This document shows positions 57,027 to 64,000 of a stretch of DNA of 64,000 nucleotides, piece after piece. The position numbers were made by a program, and so were the translations under genes. The notes beneath the pieces are model-generated. The model was not told the origin of the DNA, ran no database searches, and worked only from the letters and a program-made list of their open reading frames with translations. The DNA is from Sarcina ventriculi (GTDB lineage Bacteria; Bacillota; Clostridia; Clostridiales; Clostridiaceae), in contig NZ_UAUL01000008.1 of assembly GCF_900456775.1 (NCBI RefSeq), positions 1-64,000 on the forward strand, given 5' to 3'. Position 1 is the stretch's first letter, and each line of letters begins with the position of its first letter.

Positions 57027-57231
57027 AGTATTACCTCTTTTTCTTAAATATTTTATAATTACCAGTAAAAAATAATTTTTTATTTAAAGTTATATTTTAC
57101 TATGTAAATATAACACTAGTATGTGACAGTTTAGTGTTAAAATTGTATTTAAAATGAAATAAATATTGTTAAAAAGAATGATTGGTAAAATATAAATGGA
57201 GGGAATTTTATATAATGACATCGTAATTATT

Positions 57232-57265
57232 ATATGATATAATCTTAATGGTGATTATATCATAT
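57232..57265. repeat. Perfect 13-bp inverted repeat in the hydA upstream region
   Basis: ATATGATATAATC (57232-57244) is mirrored at 57253-57265 with an 8-base spacer and a short T tract after it. It may be a regulator site or a hairpin in a long 5' leader. Confidence 0.7.
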
Positions 57266-57271
57266 TTTTAA

Positions 57272-57289
57272 AAGTTAAGTAATTAACAA
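57272..57289. promoter_or_regulatory. Rex-like operator upstream of hydA
   Basis: On the minus strand the 18 bases read TTGTTAA-TTAC-TTAACTT, against the Rex consensus TTGTTAA-N4-TTAACAA (two end mismatches). Rex senses NADH/NAD+ and represses fermentation genes in clostridia. It lies ~195 bases before the hydA start, so control would work on an upstream promoter. The rest of the 457-base region is AT-rich, with no ORF. Confidence 0.6.
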
Positions 57290-57483
57290 TAATAATGAAA
57301 ATAGTGAAGAATAAATATAAATTCTAAATATTTTTTAATTATTTATATTAATGTATTAATGCGAATATTTAAGTATATTGTTGCTTATTATTTGTAATAT
57401 TATGTATATTATGTATTTATATATTAAACTTATATTGAATTTGGAGTTTTATATTGTTAGGCTTATTGGAGGTACAGGTACGG

Positions 57484-59208
57484 ATGAAAACTTTGATTAT
57501 CAACGACAAGAAAATAGGATTTGAAGAAGGAAGAACCATATTACAAGTGGCTACAGCAAATGGTATACACATACCATCTCTTTGTTGTCTTGAAGATTGT
57601 AAAAATGGTGGACAATGTGGAATTTGTGTAGTTGAAATAGAAGGACAAGATAGATTAGCAAGATCCTGTTGTATAAAAGCTAAAGAAGGAATGGTAATTA
57701 AAACTGACAGTGAAAGGGTTCAAAATGAAGTAAAGTTTTTAATGACTAAACTTTTAGATAATCATGAATTCAAATGTGGTCAATGTAGAAGAAAAGAAGA
57801 TTGTGAATTTTTAAAGCTTGTTATAAAGACTAAAGCTAGAGCATCAAAACCTTTTATAGTAAAGGATAAGTCAGAATATGTAGATAGTAGAAGTAAATCA
57901 ATAGTTTTAGATAAAAGTAAATGTGTAAATTGTGGTAGATGTGTTGCAGCATGTAGAACAAAGTCTGGAACAAAGGTTATGAAATTCCATAAAGAAGATG
58001 GAAGAAGAATTGTAGGTCCAGATGAACTTAAGTGTTTTGATGATACTAATTGTATTTTATGTGGACAATGTATAATAGCGTGTCCAGTAGATGCCCTATC
58101 AGAAAAACCTCATATAGATAGAGTTAAGGAAGCTTTAGCAGATGAAAATAAACATGTTATAGTGGCTATAGCACCTTCTGTTAGAACAGCATTAGGTGAA
58201 AGATTAAAAATGGGTTATGGAGTAGATGTAACAGGAAAAACTTATGCCGTTTTAAGAAAGTTAGGCTTTGATAAGGTGTTTGATATAAATTTTGGTGCTG
58301 ATATGACAATAATGGAAGAAGCAACAGAGCTTGTTGAAAGAATAAAAAAAGGTGGACCATTTCCAATGTTTACATCATGTTGCTCAGGTTGGGTGAGACA
58401 AGCTAGAAATTATTTCCCAGAGTTTTTAGAAAATTTATCTTCAGCTAAATCACCACAACAAGAATTTGGTGCAGCAAGTAAATCATATTATGCGACAATT
58501 TCTGGTATAAATCCTGAGAATATATTTACTGTAACTGTTATGCCATGTGTTGCTAAAAAATATGAAGCTGATATGCCTGAGATGCAAAATGATGGATTTA
58601 GAAATATAGATGCAGTAATAACAACAAGAGAATTAGCATTAATGATTAAAAATAATAAAATAGATTTTGCTAATTTGGAGGATGAAGAGGCAGATCCAGC
58701 TATGGGTGAATATACTGGTGCTGGAACTATTTTTGGAGCAACTGGTGGAGTTATGGAAGCTGCTTTAAGATCAGCTAAGGATTTTGTTGAAGGAACTGAT
58801 TTAGATAAGATAGACTATAGAGAAGTAAGAGGATTAGAAGGAATAAAAGAGGCAACAGTTAATATTGGTGGAAATGATTATAATGTTGCTGTAATAAATG
58901 GTGCGGCTAATGTATTTAAATTTATGGAAAGTGATGCTTTAAGCAAAAAGCAATATCATTTTATAGAAGTTATGGCATGTCCTGGAGGATGTGTAAATGG
59001 TGGAGGACAACCACATTTAAGCTCTCATGATAGAAAGCATATGAATATAAAAACAGTTAGAGCATCAGTTCTTTATAATCAAGATAAAAATTTAGAGTAT
59101 AGAAAATCTCATAAAAATAGAGCATTATTGAAAATGTATGAAACATATATGGGAGAACCAGGATGTGGAAAAGCTCATGAATTATTACACTTTAAATATA
59201 CAAAATAA
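57484..59208 (+). CDS. hydA: [FeFe]-hydrogenase, monomeric clostridial type
   Basis: Reduces protons to H2 with ferredoxin electrons. 574 residues: N-terminal [2Fe-2S] domain (LCCLEDCKNGGQCGICVVE), His/Cys [4Fe-4S] site (NHEFKCGQCRRKEDCEFL), two [4Fe-4S] sites (CVNCGRCVAAC, CILCGQCIIACP), then the H-cluster domain with L1 FTSCCSGWVRQ, L2 VMPCVAKKYEADMPEM and L3 EVMACPGGCVNGGGQP. This is CpI-like order and length. In L1 the Pro of the usual TSCCP is Ser. The frame opens at 57454; GGAGGT (57469-57474) supports ATG 57484. Maturases HydEFG are not in the window. Confidence 0.97.
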   Translation: MKTLIINDKKIGFEEGRTILQVATANGIHIPSLCCLEDCKNGGQCGICVVEIEGQDRLARSCCIKAKEGMVIKTDSERVQNEVKFLMTKLLDNHEFKCGQCRRKEDCEFLKLVIKTKARASKPFIVKDKSEYVDSRSKSIVLDKSKCVNCGRCVAACRTKSGTKVMKFHKEDGRRIVGPDELKCFDDTNCILCGQCIIACPVDALSEKPHIDRVKEALADENKHVIVAIAPSVRTALGERLKMGYGVDVTGKTYAVLRKLGFDKVFDINFGADMTIMEEATELVERIKKGGPFPMFTSCCSGWVRQARNYFPEFLENLSSAKSPQQEFGAASKSYYATISGINPENIFTVTVMPCVAKKYEADMPEMQNDGFRNIDAVITTRELALMIKNNKIDFANLEDEEADPAMGEYTGAGTIFGATGGVMEAALRSAKDFVEGTDLDKIDYREVRGLEGIKEATVNIGGNDYNVAVINGAANVFKFMESDALSKKQYHFIEVMACPGGCVNGGGQPHLSSHDRKHMNIKTVRASVLYNQDKNLEYRKSHKNRALLKMYETYMGEPGCGKAHELLHFKYTK

Positions 59209-59228
59209 TTTAAGTACAAATAGAGATA

Positions 59229-59262
59229 AAAAAGATACCTTGAATCAAGGTATCTTTTTTTT
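59229..59262. terminator. Bidirectional terminator between hydA and crcB
   Basis: A stem of about 14 bp (59229-59242 with 59245-59258) has A- and T-runs at its flanks. Confidence 0.88.
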
Positions 59263-59266
59263 GAAA

Positions 59267-59647
59267 TTAGATAGCAGAGGCTAAAAATTGACCAACGACT
59301 ACTCCTCCAAGGCTTAAGAATAAATTAAGTGCAGCATTTAGTGATCCAAGACCAATACTACCTGCTGAAAATAATGATATTGTTTCATAAGAAAATGTTG
59401 AAAATGTAGTAAGTCCACCCATAATACCAGTTGTTATAAATAGTTTAGCATTTGGTGATACAGTTCCTTTTAGGCTTAATGTCATTACAAATCCTATTAA
59501 TATAGCACCTAATATATTTACTATTAATGTGCCATAAGGAAAAGCACTACCAAAAAGTTTAACTGCGTAGTTAGATATAATATATCTAGAAGCAGCACCT
59601 AAAAATCCTCCACATCCGACTAATAGTATTAAGTATAATTTTTGCAT
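59267..59647 (-). CDS. crcB: Fluoride exporter CrcB/FluC
   Basis: 126 residues, four membrane helices. Family motifs GCGGFLGAASRYIISNY, PYGTLIVNILGAILIGF and GIMGGLTTFSTFSYE are intact, including the Asn and TTFST residues near the fluoride pathway. The channel is a dual-topology dimer, so one gene suffices. AGGAGG precedes the ATG. It is the only gene behind the fluoride riboswitch. Confidence 0.95.
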   Translation of the reverse strand: MQKLYLILLVGCGGFLGAASRYIISNYAVKLFGSAFPYGTLIVNILGAILIGFVMTLSLKGTVSPNAKLFITTGIMGGLTTFSTFSYETISLFSAGSIGLGSLNAALNLFLSLGGVVVGQFLASAI

Positions 59648-59680
59648 TTATTATTCCTCCTCTGTAATTATGTAGAAAAT

Positions 59681-59795
59681 AAAAAAACTCCTACACAAAA
59701 TATTTTATCGATAATTAAATAAAATATTTTGTGTAGGAGTCATTAGCTTTAAAATAAAGCGGTTTAGGGTTAACTCCATAACCCATTAAATTATA
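59681..59795 (-). ncRNA. Fluoride riboswitch (crcB motif) with terminator platform
   Basis: Reading the minus strand from about 59790: ATGGGTTATGGAGTTAACCC, then CTAAACCGC, a short stem, and GCTAATGACTCCTAC (to ~59733). These are the core blocks of the fluoride aptamer (GGUGAUGGNNUUCGCC-like, ACCG, GCUGAUGACUCCU). The ACTCCTAC end also starts a 21-bp terminator stem (59688-59739) followed by T7 on the minus strand, so fluoride binding would allow read-through to crcB. Confidence 0.93.
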
Positions 59796-59968
59796 CGCTT
59801 ATATGATACTATGCTTATCAATTTATGTCAATAGAATTATATTGATATGTAATTATGATGGATTTGATAATAATTTTACCAATATATTTCATAAGAAATA
59901 TAATACAATTTAACTATAATATACTTATTTATGAAATTTATAAACAAATTATAAATTATCAATAAAAC

Positions 59969-59982
59969 GTGATTAATATCAC
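59969..59982. promoter_or_regulatory. CRP/FNR-like palindrome before the NarK-type gene
   Basis: GTGATTAATATCAC is a perfect 14-bp palindrome, with flanks giving CGTGA-N6-TCACA. It lies 102 bases before the start codon. CRP/FNR-family regulators bind such sites; no regulator gene is nearby. A weaker palindrome TACCAT-CTAG-TGGTA-like site is at 60003-60017. Confidence 0.55.
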
Positions 59983-60083
59983 AGTTTGAAAGATTTTTGT
60001 ATGATACCATCTAGTGGTAAAAGTTAATTTTTAAACAATAAAGTTAAAAAAATAACAAAATATAAAAGAAATGGAGGAAAATA

Positions 60084-61364
60084 ATGAGTAATTATAATTT
60101 AAGAGGAAGCTCAACTAGAGGTCTTGTAGGAACGACTTTAGGGTTTTTTGTAGGATTTGCAGCAGTAGCTCTTTATGGTTCAACTGCAACTGTTTTTAAA
60201 GGTGTATTTCAAGATTTAAATCCTATATTATTGGCATTATTAGTAGCTGCACCTAACTTATCTGGTGCCCTTCTTAGAATTCCTTTTGGGGCTTGGGTTG
60301 ATACAACGGGTGGAAAAAAACCGTTTATAGTATTATTTATATTATCAATTATAGGAATGTCAGGCTTATATATTCTAGTTGCTTTCTTTGGAGATAGTTT
60401 GGGTAATTATTATTCATTATTATTTATATTTGGTATATTATCAGGATGCGGTATAGCAACATTCTCAGTAGGAGCTAGTCAAACATCATATTGGTTCCCT
60501 AAAAGTAAGCAAGGTGTAGCGTTAGGCGCTTATGCTGGATTTGGTAACTTAGCTCCAGGAATATTTTCTCTTATTTTACCTATAATAGCATTACCGTTAT
60601 TAGGATTATCAGGATCTTATTTAGCATGGTTAATATTTTTAATATTGGGTACAATAGCATATTGTTTTGTAGCAGAGAATGCTTGGTATTTTCAATTAAT
60701 AAAAAAAGGTGTATCAAAGGAAAAAGCTAAGGAAATAGCTAATAAAGAATACGGTCAAGAGTTATTTCCAAATGATAAAGTAAGTGAAAGTTTAGTAACA
60801 TCAGCAAAAACATGGAAAACATGGGCTTTAGTTATAATATATTTTGCAACTTTTGGAGGATTTTTAGCTTTAACAAGTTGGTTCCCAACTTATTGGACAA
60901 GTTTCTTTGGAACTAAAACAATTACAGCAGGTGTACTGACTGCAATGTATTCACTTTTAACTTCACTTATAAGAGTATATGGTGGAAAACTAGCAGATAA
61001 AAAAGGTGGAGAAAAGGTTACAATAATAGCATTAGTTATTGCACTTATTGGAGCAATCTTTATGACATTTGCAGGTTCTATAGGATTTGCAATAGTAGGT
61101 ATTGTAATTTTAGCTATAGGAATGGGTATTGCCAACGGTGGAGTATTTAAAATAGTTCCAAATGCTGTTCCACATGCTGTAGGAGGAGCTACAGGATGGA
61201 TTGGAGGTCTTGGAGCATTAGGTGGATTTATAATACCAATTGTGATGGCAAGTTTTGTGTCAGAAACTGAAGGATATTCAACAGGATTCTCTGTGTTTAT
61301 AGTTCTTATGGTTATATCTATTATAATAGTAGGTGTTTTAAGCAAGGGAAAGAAAAAAGCATAG
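60084..61364 (+). CDS. narK: Nitrate/nitrite-type MFS transporter (NarK/NNP family)
   Basis: 426 residues, twelve membrane helices. NNP features: GALLRIPFGAWVDTTGGKKPF (conserved Arg and signature loop), GCGIATFSVGASQTSYWFPKSKQG, and GGVFKIVPNAVPHAVGGATG (second nitrate signature). It would move nitrate or nitrite across the membrane, or nitrate/nitrite antiport. TGGAGGAAAA precedes the ATG. No nitrate/nitrite reductase is in the window, so substrate direction is unclear; formate/nitrite-like MFS function is a fallback. Confidence 0.85.
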   Translation: MSNYNLRGSSTRGLVGTTLGFFVGFAAVALYGSTATVFKGVFQDLNPILLALLVAAPNLSGALLRIPFGAWVDTTGGKKPFIVLFILSIIGMSGLYILVAFFGDSLGNYYSLLFIFGILSGCGIATFSVGASQTSYWFPKSKQGVALGAYAGFGNLAPGIFSLILPIIALPLLGLSGSYLAWLIFLILGTIAYCFVAENAWYFQLIKKGVSKEKAKEIANKEYGQELFPNDKVSESLVTSAKTWKTWALVIIYFATFGGFLALTSWFPTYWTSFFGTKTITAGVLTAMYSLLTSLIRVYGGKLADKKGGEKVTIIALVIALIGAIFMTFAGSIGFAIVGIVILAIGMGIANGGVFKIVPNAVPHAVGGATGWIGGLGALGGFIIPIVMASFVSETEGYSTGFSVFIVLMVISIIIVGVLSKGKKKA

Positions 61365-61387
61365 ATTATATGAATTAATAAGTATTA

Positions 61388-61424
61388 AAAAGGTAGTATC
61401 AATTTACTTTGATACTACCTTTTT
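61388..61424. terminator. Bidirectional terminator between narK and the MarR gene
   Basis: A 14-bp stem (61388-61401 with 61410-61423) with A/T runs on both sides lies between the converging genes. Confidence 0.9.
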
Positions 61425-61444
61425 ATATTGAAATATAATTATTT

Positions 61445-61906
61445 CTAATGTTTATATGTATTTTTTTTCCATATAGAATATCCATCTATATCAGAAGCTA
61501 ATTTTTTCATAACAGTTTTCCAATTCTCTTTATATTCATCACCTAAAGAGTTAAAGATAGCATTCATTTTTTTATTTTGTACTTTTGTTAATTCGTTAGC
61601 AAGTTTAGTTCCAGAAGAGGTTAGACGAAGTTCTTTTATTCTTTGGTCTTTTTCAGATTTAGAGCTTTCGACAAGATTCATATCAATAAGTTGTTTTAAA
61701 GGGGTTTGAAGGGCTTGCTTGCTTATATCTAAAAGTTTTAAAAGTTTATTAACACTAATTCCAGGAAATTTATTTATAAAAAATAAAATCCTATGATGAG
61801 TTCTTTGTATTTTATATTTTTCTAAAATTCTATCTGGTTCGCTTGTGAATGTTTTATATCCGTAATAGAATAAAACTAATAAATCATCTAAATCATTATT
61901 ATTCAT
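61445..61906 (-). CDS. MarR-family transcription regulator
   Basis: 153 residues: helix-turn-helix PGISVNKLLKLLDISKQALQTPLKQLIDMNLVE and wing SSKSEKDQRIKELRLTSSGTKLAN, as in MarR/SlyA repressors. AGGAGAAAATA precedes the ATG. It lies directly downstream of the keto-acid decarboxylase gene on the same strand, and the palindrome at that gene's -35 is a natural candidate operator. Ligand unknown. Confidence 0.92.
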   Translation of the reverse strand: MNNNDLDDLLVLFYYGYKTFTSEPDRILEKYKIQRTHHRILFFINKFPGISVNKLLKLLDISKQALQTPLKQLIDMNLVESSKSEKDQRIKELRLTSSGTKLANELTKVQNKKMNAIFNSLGDEYKENWKTVMKKLASDIDGYSIWKKNTYKH

Positions 61907-61954
61907 TATTTTCTCCTAAAATTCACATAATAAATAATTATTAAAAGTAATATA

Positions 61955-61978
61955 GCCCCACTTATATGATAAATGGGG
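61955..61978 (-). terminator. Possible terminator of the decarboxylase gene
   Basis: The stem 61974-61978/61956-61960 (TGGGG with CCCCA) with AT extension lies just before the MarR gene on the minus strand. The T-run is poor, so some read-through into the MarR gene is likely. Confidence 0.4.
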
Positions 61979-62015
61979 TTTATAAATTTTACAACTATTT
62001 TTGTTATTTTATATT

Positions 62016-63692
62016 TTAATATTGATTTTGCTTAGAAAATTTCTCTGATAAATTCTTTAATAATTTTGGTGCGTCCATTTTTCCCATAACTACTTCAACC
62101 AATACAAGTTTATCTTTTATGTTATTTATTTTGTTTAAAACAGTATCTAATTCTTTAGCACTTGTAACCTTAAATGATACACTTTTAGAAGAACCATTAA
62201 ATACTTGAGGAAGTGATTTATAATCCCACATATTTATATCATTATAGTGCCTATTTGCCCCATGTATATATCTTTCAACAGTATATCCATCATTATTTAT
62301 AATAAACAAAATAGGGTTTAAGTTATTGTATAGTATAGTTGATAGTTCTTGCGCAGTCAATTGGAATGATCCATCGCCTATTAAGAGAATATTACGGCGA
62401 GTTTTATCAGCTATTTGAGTTCCAAGTAGTGCACCTAAAGTGTATCCAATTGAACCCCAAAGAGGTTGTCCAACAAACATACAATTTTCCTTAAGATTTA
62501 ATGTACAAGCTCCAAAAAATGAAGTTCCTTGTTCAGCCAATAGTACATCATTAGGTTTAATAAAATTATTAATCTTGTTAAAGAAAGATTTTTGAGTTAA
62601 GATTTCACTAGAATTTAATTCGTCACAAGGAACATCTTCTTCGATATTAATATTTTCCTTTTTAAAATTTCTAGATGCAACATTAGATGCTAATTTTGTT
62701 AATATGTCTTTCATGTAAATATTACTAAAGGTTTTATTATCAAGAGTTGAAAATAGTGGATGAATATTTATTATATCAATATCGTTTAGATTATGAATGA
62801 AGCTAAATCCAGCAGTAATTGAATCTGTAAGTTTTACTCCAATAAGTATAAAGCAATCAGCTTTTTCAACTATAGATTTTATGTAATCATTGCTTAAAGT
62901 TCCATTGTATGTTCCGATAAATTGGGAATGAGTTTCATCTATAACTCCTTTTCCAAGTCCTAAAGAGGCAACAGGTAAACCTGATTTTTCAATAAAATTT
63001 AAAAGTTCATTGTTTAGACCATATCTATTAACTTCAAAATCAGTTAAAATCATAGGAAATTTAGCATTATTAATTTTATTAAGTAAGTTTTCAGTGAATT
63101 TTTCTAGAGTTTTTTTATCGCTTTCAAATTTGCTAAGAGAAAGTGGAGAATCATTATCTAAAATTTCAGTACCACTAATGTCGATAGGAAGACCTATATA
63201 AACTGGCTTTTTTTCATAATAACATTTGCAAAGAATAGAATCTATCTCTTTAGAAGCTTTATCTAGGTCATCTAATATACAAGTTCCAACAGTAACTTGT
63301 TTAAAGGCTTCAGAAAAATTATTAAATATTCCTTCACCTAGAGTGTGATGAACTAGTTTTTTATTATTCATAACTGTAGTAGAAGGCATTCCGACAATTT
63401 TTATAACAGGAACATGTTCCGCATAAGAACCTGCTATTCCATTTATGGCACTAAGTTCTCCTACACCAAAAGTTGTAACTAATGCTCCCATTCCATTTAT
63501 TCTTGCATAACCATCAGCTGCATAAGAAGCGTTTAATTCGTTACAATTTCCTATCCAATTTAGGTTTTCAGCATCATCTATTTGATCTAAAAATAGAAGA
63601 TTATAATCACCTGGGACACCAAAGACATCTTTAATTCCTAATTCTTTTAGTCTTTTTATTAAATAATTTCCAACTGTTATTTTTTTTGTCAT
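62016..63692 (-). CDS. TPP-dependent 2-keto acid decarboxylase (pyruvate/indolepyruvate decarboxylase family)
   Basis: 558 residues, PDC/KivD/IPDC length. E52 (NELNASYAADGYAR) activates TPP; the H115-H116 pair (VHHTLGEG) is the family's catalytic pair; TPP motif GDGSFQLTAQELSTIL and INNDGYTVERYIHG near residues 435-470. Such enzymes turn 2-keto acids into aldehydes plus CO2, giving ethanol or fusel-type alcohols. Pyruvate versus branched/aromatic keto acids cannot be settled here. GGGGTG precedes the ATG. A sigma-A promoter overlapped by a palindrome precedes it. Confidence 0.93.
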   Translation of the reverse strand: MTKKITVGNYLIKRLKELGIKDVFGVPGDYNLLFLDQIDDAENLNWIGNCNELNASYAADGYARINGMGALVTTFGVGELSAINGIAGSYAEHVPVIKIVGMPSTTVMNNKKLVHHTLGEGIFNNFSEAFKQVTVGTCILDDLDKASKEIDSILCKCYYEKKPVYIGLPIDISGTEILDNDSPLSLSKFESDKKTLEKFTENLLNKINNAKFPMILTDFEVNRYGLNNELLNFIEKSGLPVASLGLGKGVIDETHSQFIGTYNGTLSNDYIKSIVEKADCFILIGVKLTDSITAGFSFIHNLNDIDIINIHPLFSTLDNKTFSNIYMKDILTKLASNVASRNFKKENINIEEDVPCDELNSSEILTQKSFFNKINNFIKPNDVLLAEQGTSFFGACTLNLKENCMFVGQPLWGSIGYTLGALLGTQIADKTRRNILLIGDGSFQLTAQELSTILYNNLNPILFIINNDGYTVERYIHGANRHYNDINMWDYKSLPQVFNGSSKSVSFKVTSAKELDTVLNKINNIKDKLVLVEVVMGKMDAPKLLKNLSEKFSKQNQY

Positions 63693-63798
63693 ATTAACAC
63701 CCCATTTTGTAGTTTTATGCGTTAACTTATCTTATATGCAATAAAAATAAGTTTAAATTTCATATTTTATATATTGGACAAAATTTAATTCAGTTTAA

Positions 63799-63837
63799 AT
63801 TATAGCAATATCGATTATAATAGTCAACAATGTTGAC
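63799..63837 (-). promoter_or_regulatory. Promoter and overlapping palindromic operator of the decarboxylase gene
   Basis: On the minus strand: TTGACT (63827-63822), 17 bases, TATAAT (63804-63799). The perfect inverted repeat GTCAAC-AAT-GTTGAC (63823-63837) covers the -35. A MarR-type repressor bound here would block RNA polymerase; the MarR gene beside this operon is the prime candidate. Confidence 0.8.
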
Positions 63838-63923
63838 CTAAAAATTATAATTACTATTTGAATAAAATAAAGGTTTTGTATAAAATATTTTTATGTAATA
63901 AAAATTAAAAGGAAGTGAAAAAG

Positions 63924-64000
63924 ATGGGTCTTTTTTATAAACAAAAACAAGATAAATTCTTAGATTTTGAGAGTTTATCTGGGGATGATATGATATATAT
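63924..64000 (+). CDS. Start of an unidentified gene (runs off the window)
   Basis: ATG 63924 follows AAAGGAAGTG and is open to the end; the 25 visible residues (MGLFYKQKQDKFLDFESLSG onward) are not recognised. Confidence 0.55.
   Translation, partial: MGLFYKQKQDKFLDFESLSGDDMIY

Noticed and set aside
60890-61345. 151-residue minus-strand frame inside narK
   Set aside because: Shadow of hydrophobic codons; no ribosome site, and the plus strand is a clear transporter.

Overview
The window is AT-rich DNA with Clostridium-type gene content: strong Shine-Dalgarno sites, an alpha/beta-type spore protein, YtxC and PdaB-like sporulation proteins, two T-box leaders, an [FeFe]-hydrogenase and fermentative enzymes. 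It best fits a spore-forming anaerobe of Clostridium sensu stricto, close to the C. perfringens / C. baratii group. The genus call is firm; the species is a guess from remembered proteins. The window is chromosomal core with no phage, IS element or CRISPR array.

Layout. 1-3516: end of hemZ, then hisS-aspS. 3536-8137: a split ThrE-type exporter (minus), glyA, an M19 dipeptidase and a YmfI-type reductase. 8260-12926: a two-component system (minus), an M16 peptidase, recX broken by a frameshift, and a membrane protein. 12998-17830: a TPR protein (minus), then a valine T-box, valS and folC. 17860-21191: LCP protein, DUF4364 protein, a polysaccharide deacetylase and a two-OB-fold SSB. 21241-26544: the acetylase branch of lysine/diaminopimelate synthesis (dapH, patA, dapB, dapA, asd) interleaved with a cobalamin adenosyltransferase. 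26799-29797: spore protein, methyltransferase, Hsp33, a Phe-Gly-Cys tRNA operon and a NUDIX hydrolase. 29978-35596: DUF6873 protein, ytxC, an L20-type leader with rpmI-rplT but no infC, a KtrBA potassium system and a SpoU-type methyltransferase. 35636-48284: a phenylalanine T-box, a 33-residue membrane ORF, pheS-pheT, a giant ZapA-like coiled-coil protein, an alanyl-tRNA editing gene cut by an in-frame TAA, a U32 protein and mutS2. 48426-56559: MFS transporter, then a glycerol regulon (glpF-glpP-glpK and a glpA/glpB/DUF1667 trio) with two GlpP-type antiterminator leaders, and a rhodanese. 56634-64000: small membrane protein, hydA with a Rex-like operator, crcB under a fluoride riboswitch, a NarK-type transporter, a MarR regulator and a TPP-dependent 2-keto acid decarboxylase with a palindrome over its -35.

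How the genes work together. Translation dominates (four synthetases, two ribosomal proteins, tRNAs, tRNA proofreading, rRNA/tRNA modification, MutS2), with two synthetase operons controlled by uncharged tRNA. The dap genes supply meso-DAP and lysine and, in spore formers, dipicolinate. The glp genes take up, phosphorylate and oxidise glycerol. HydA and the keto-acid decarboxylase dispose of reductant.

Most unusual: the 775-residue ZapA-like protein built on about fifteen tandem 31-residue repeats; two genes each broken by a single lesion (recX, alanyl-tRNA editing protein); absence of infC between the L20-type leader and rpmI; and the small membrane ORF between the Phe T-box and pheS. All calls come from reading the sequence; no database search was run.
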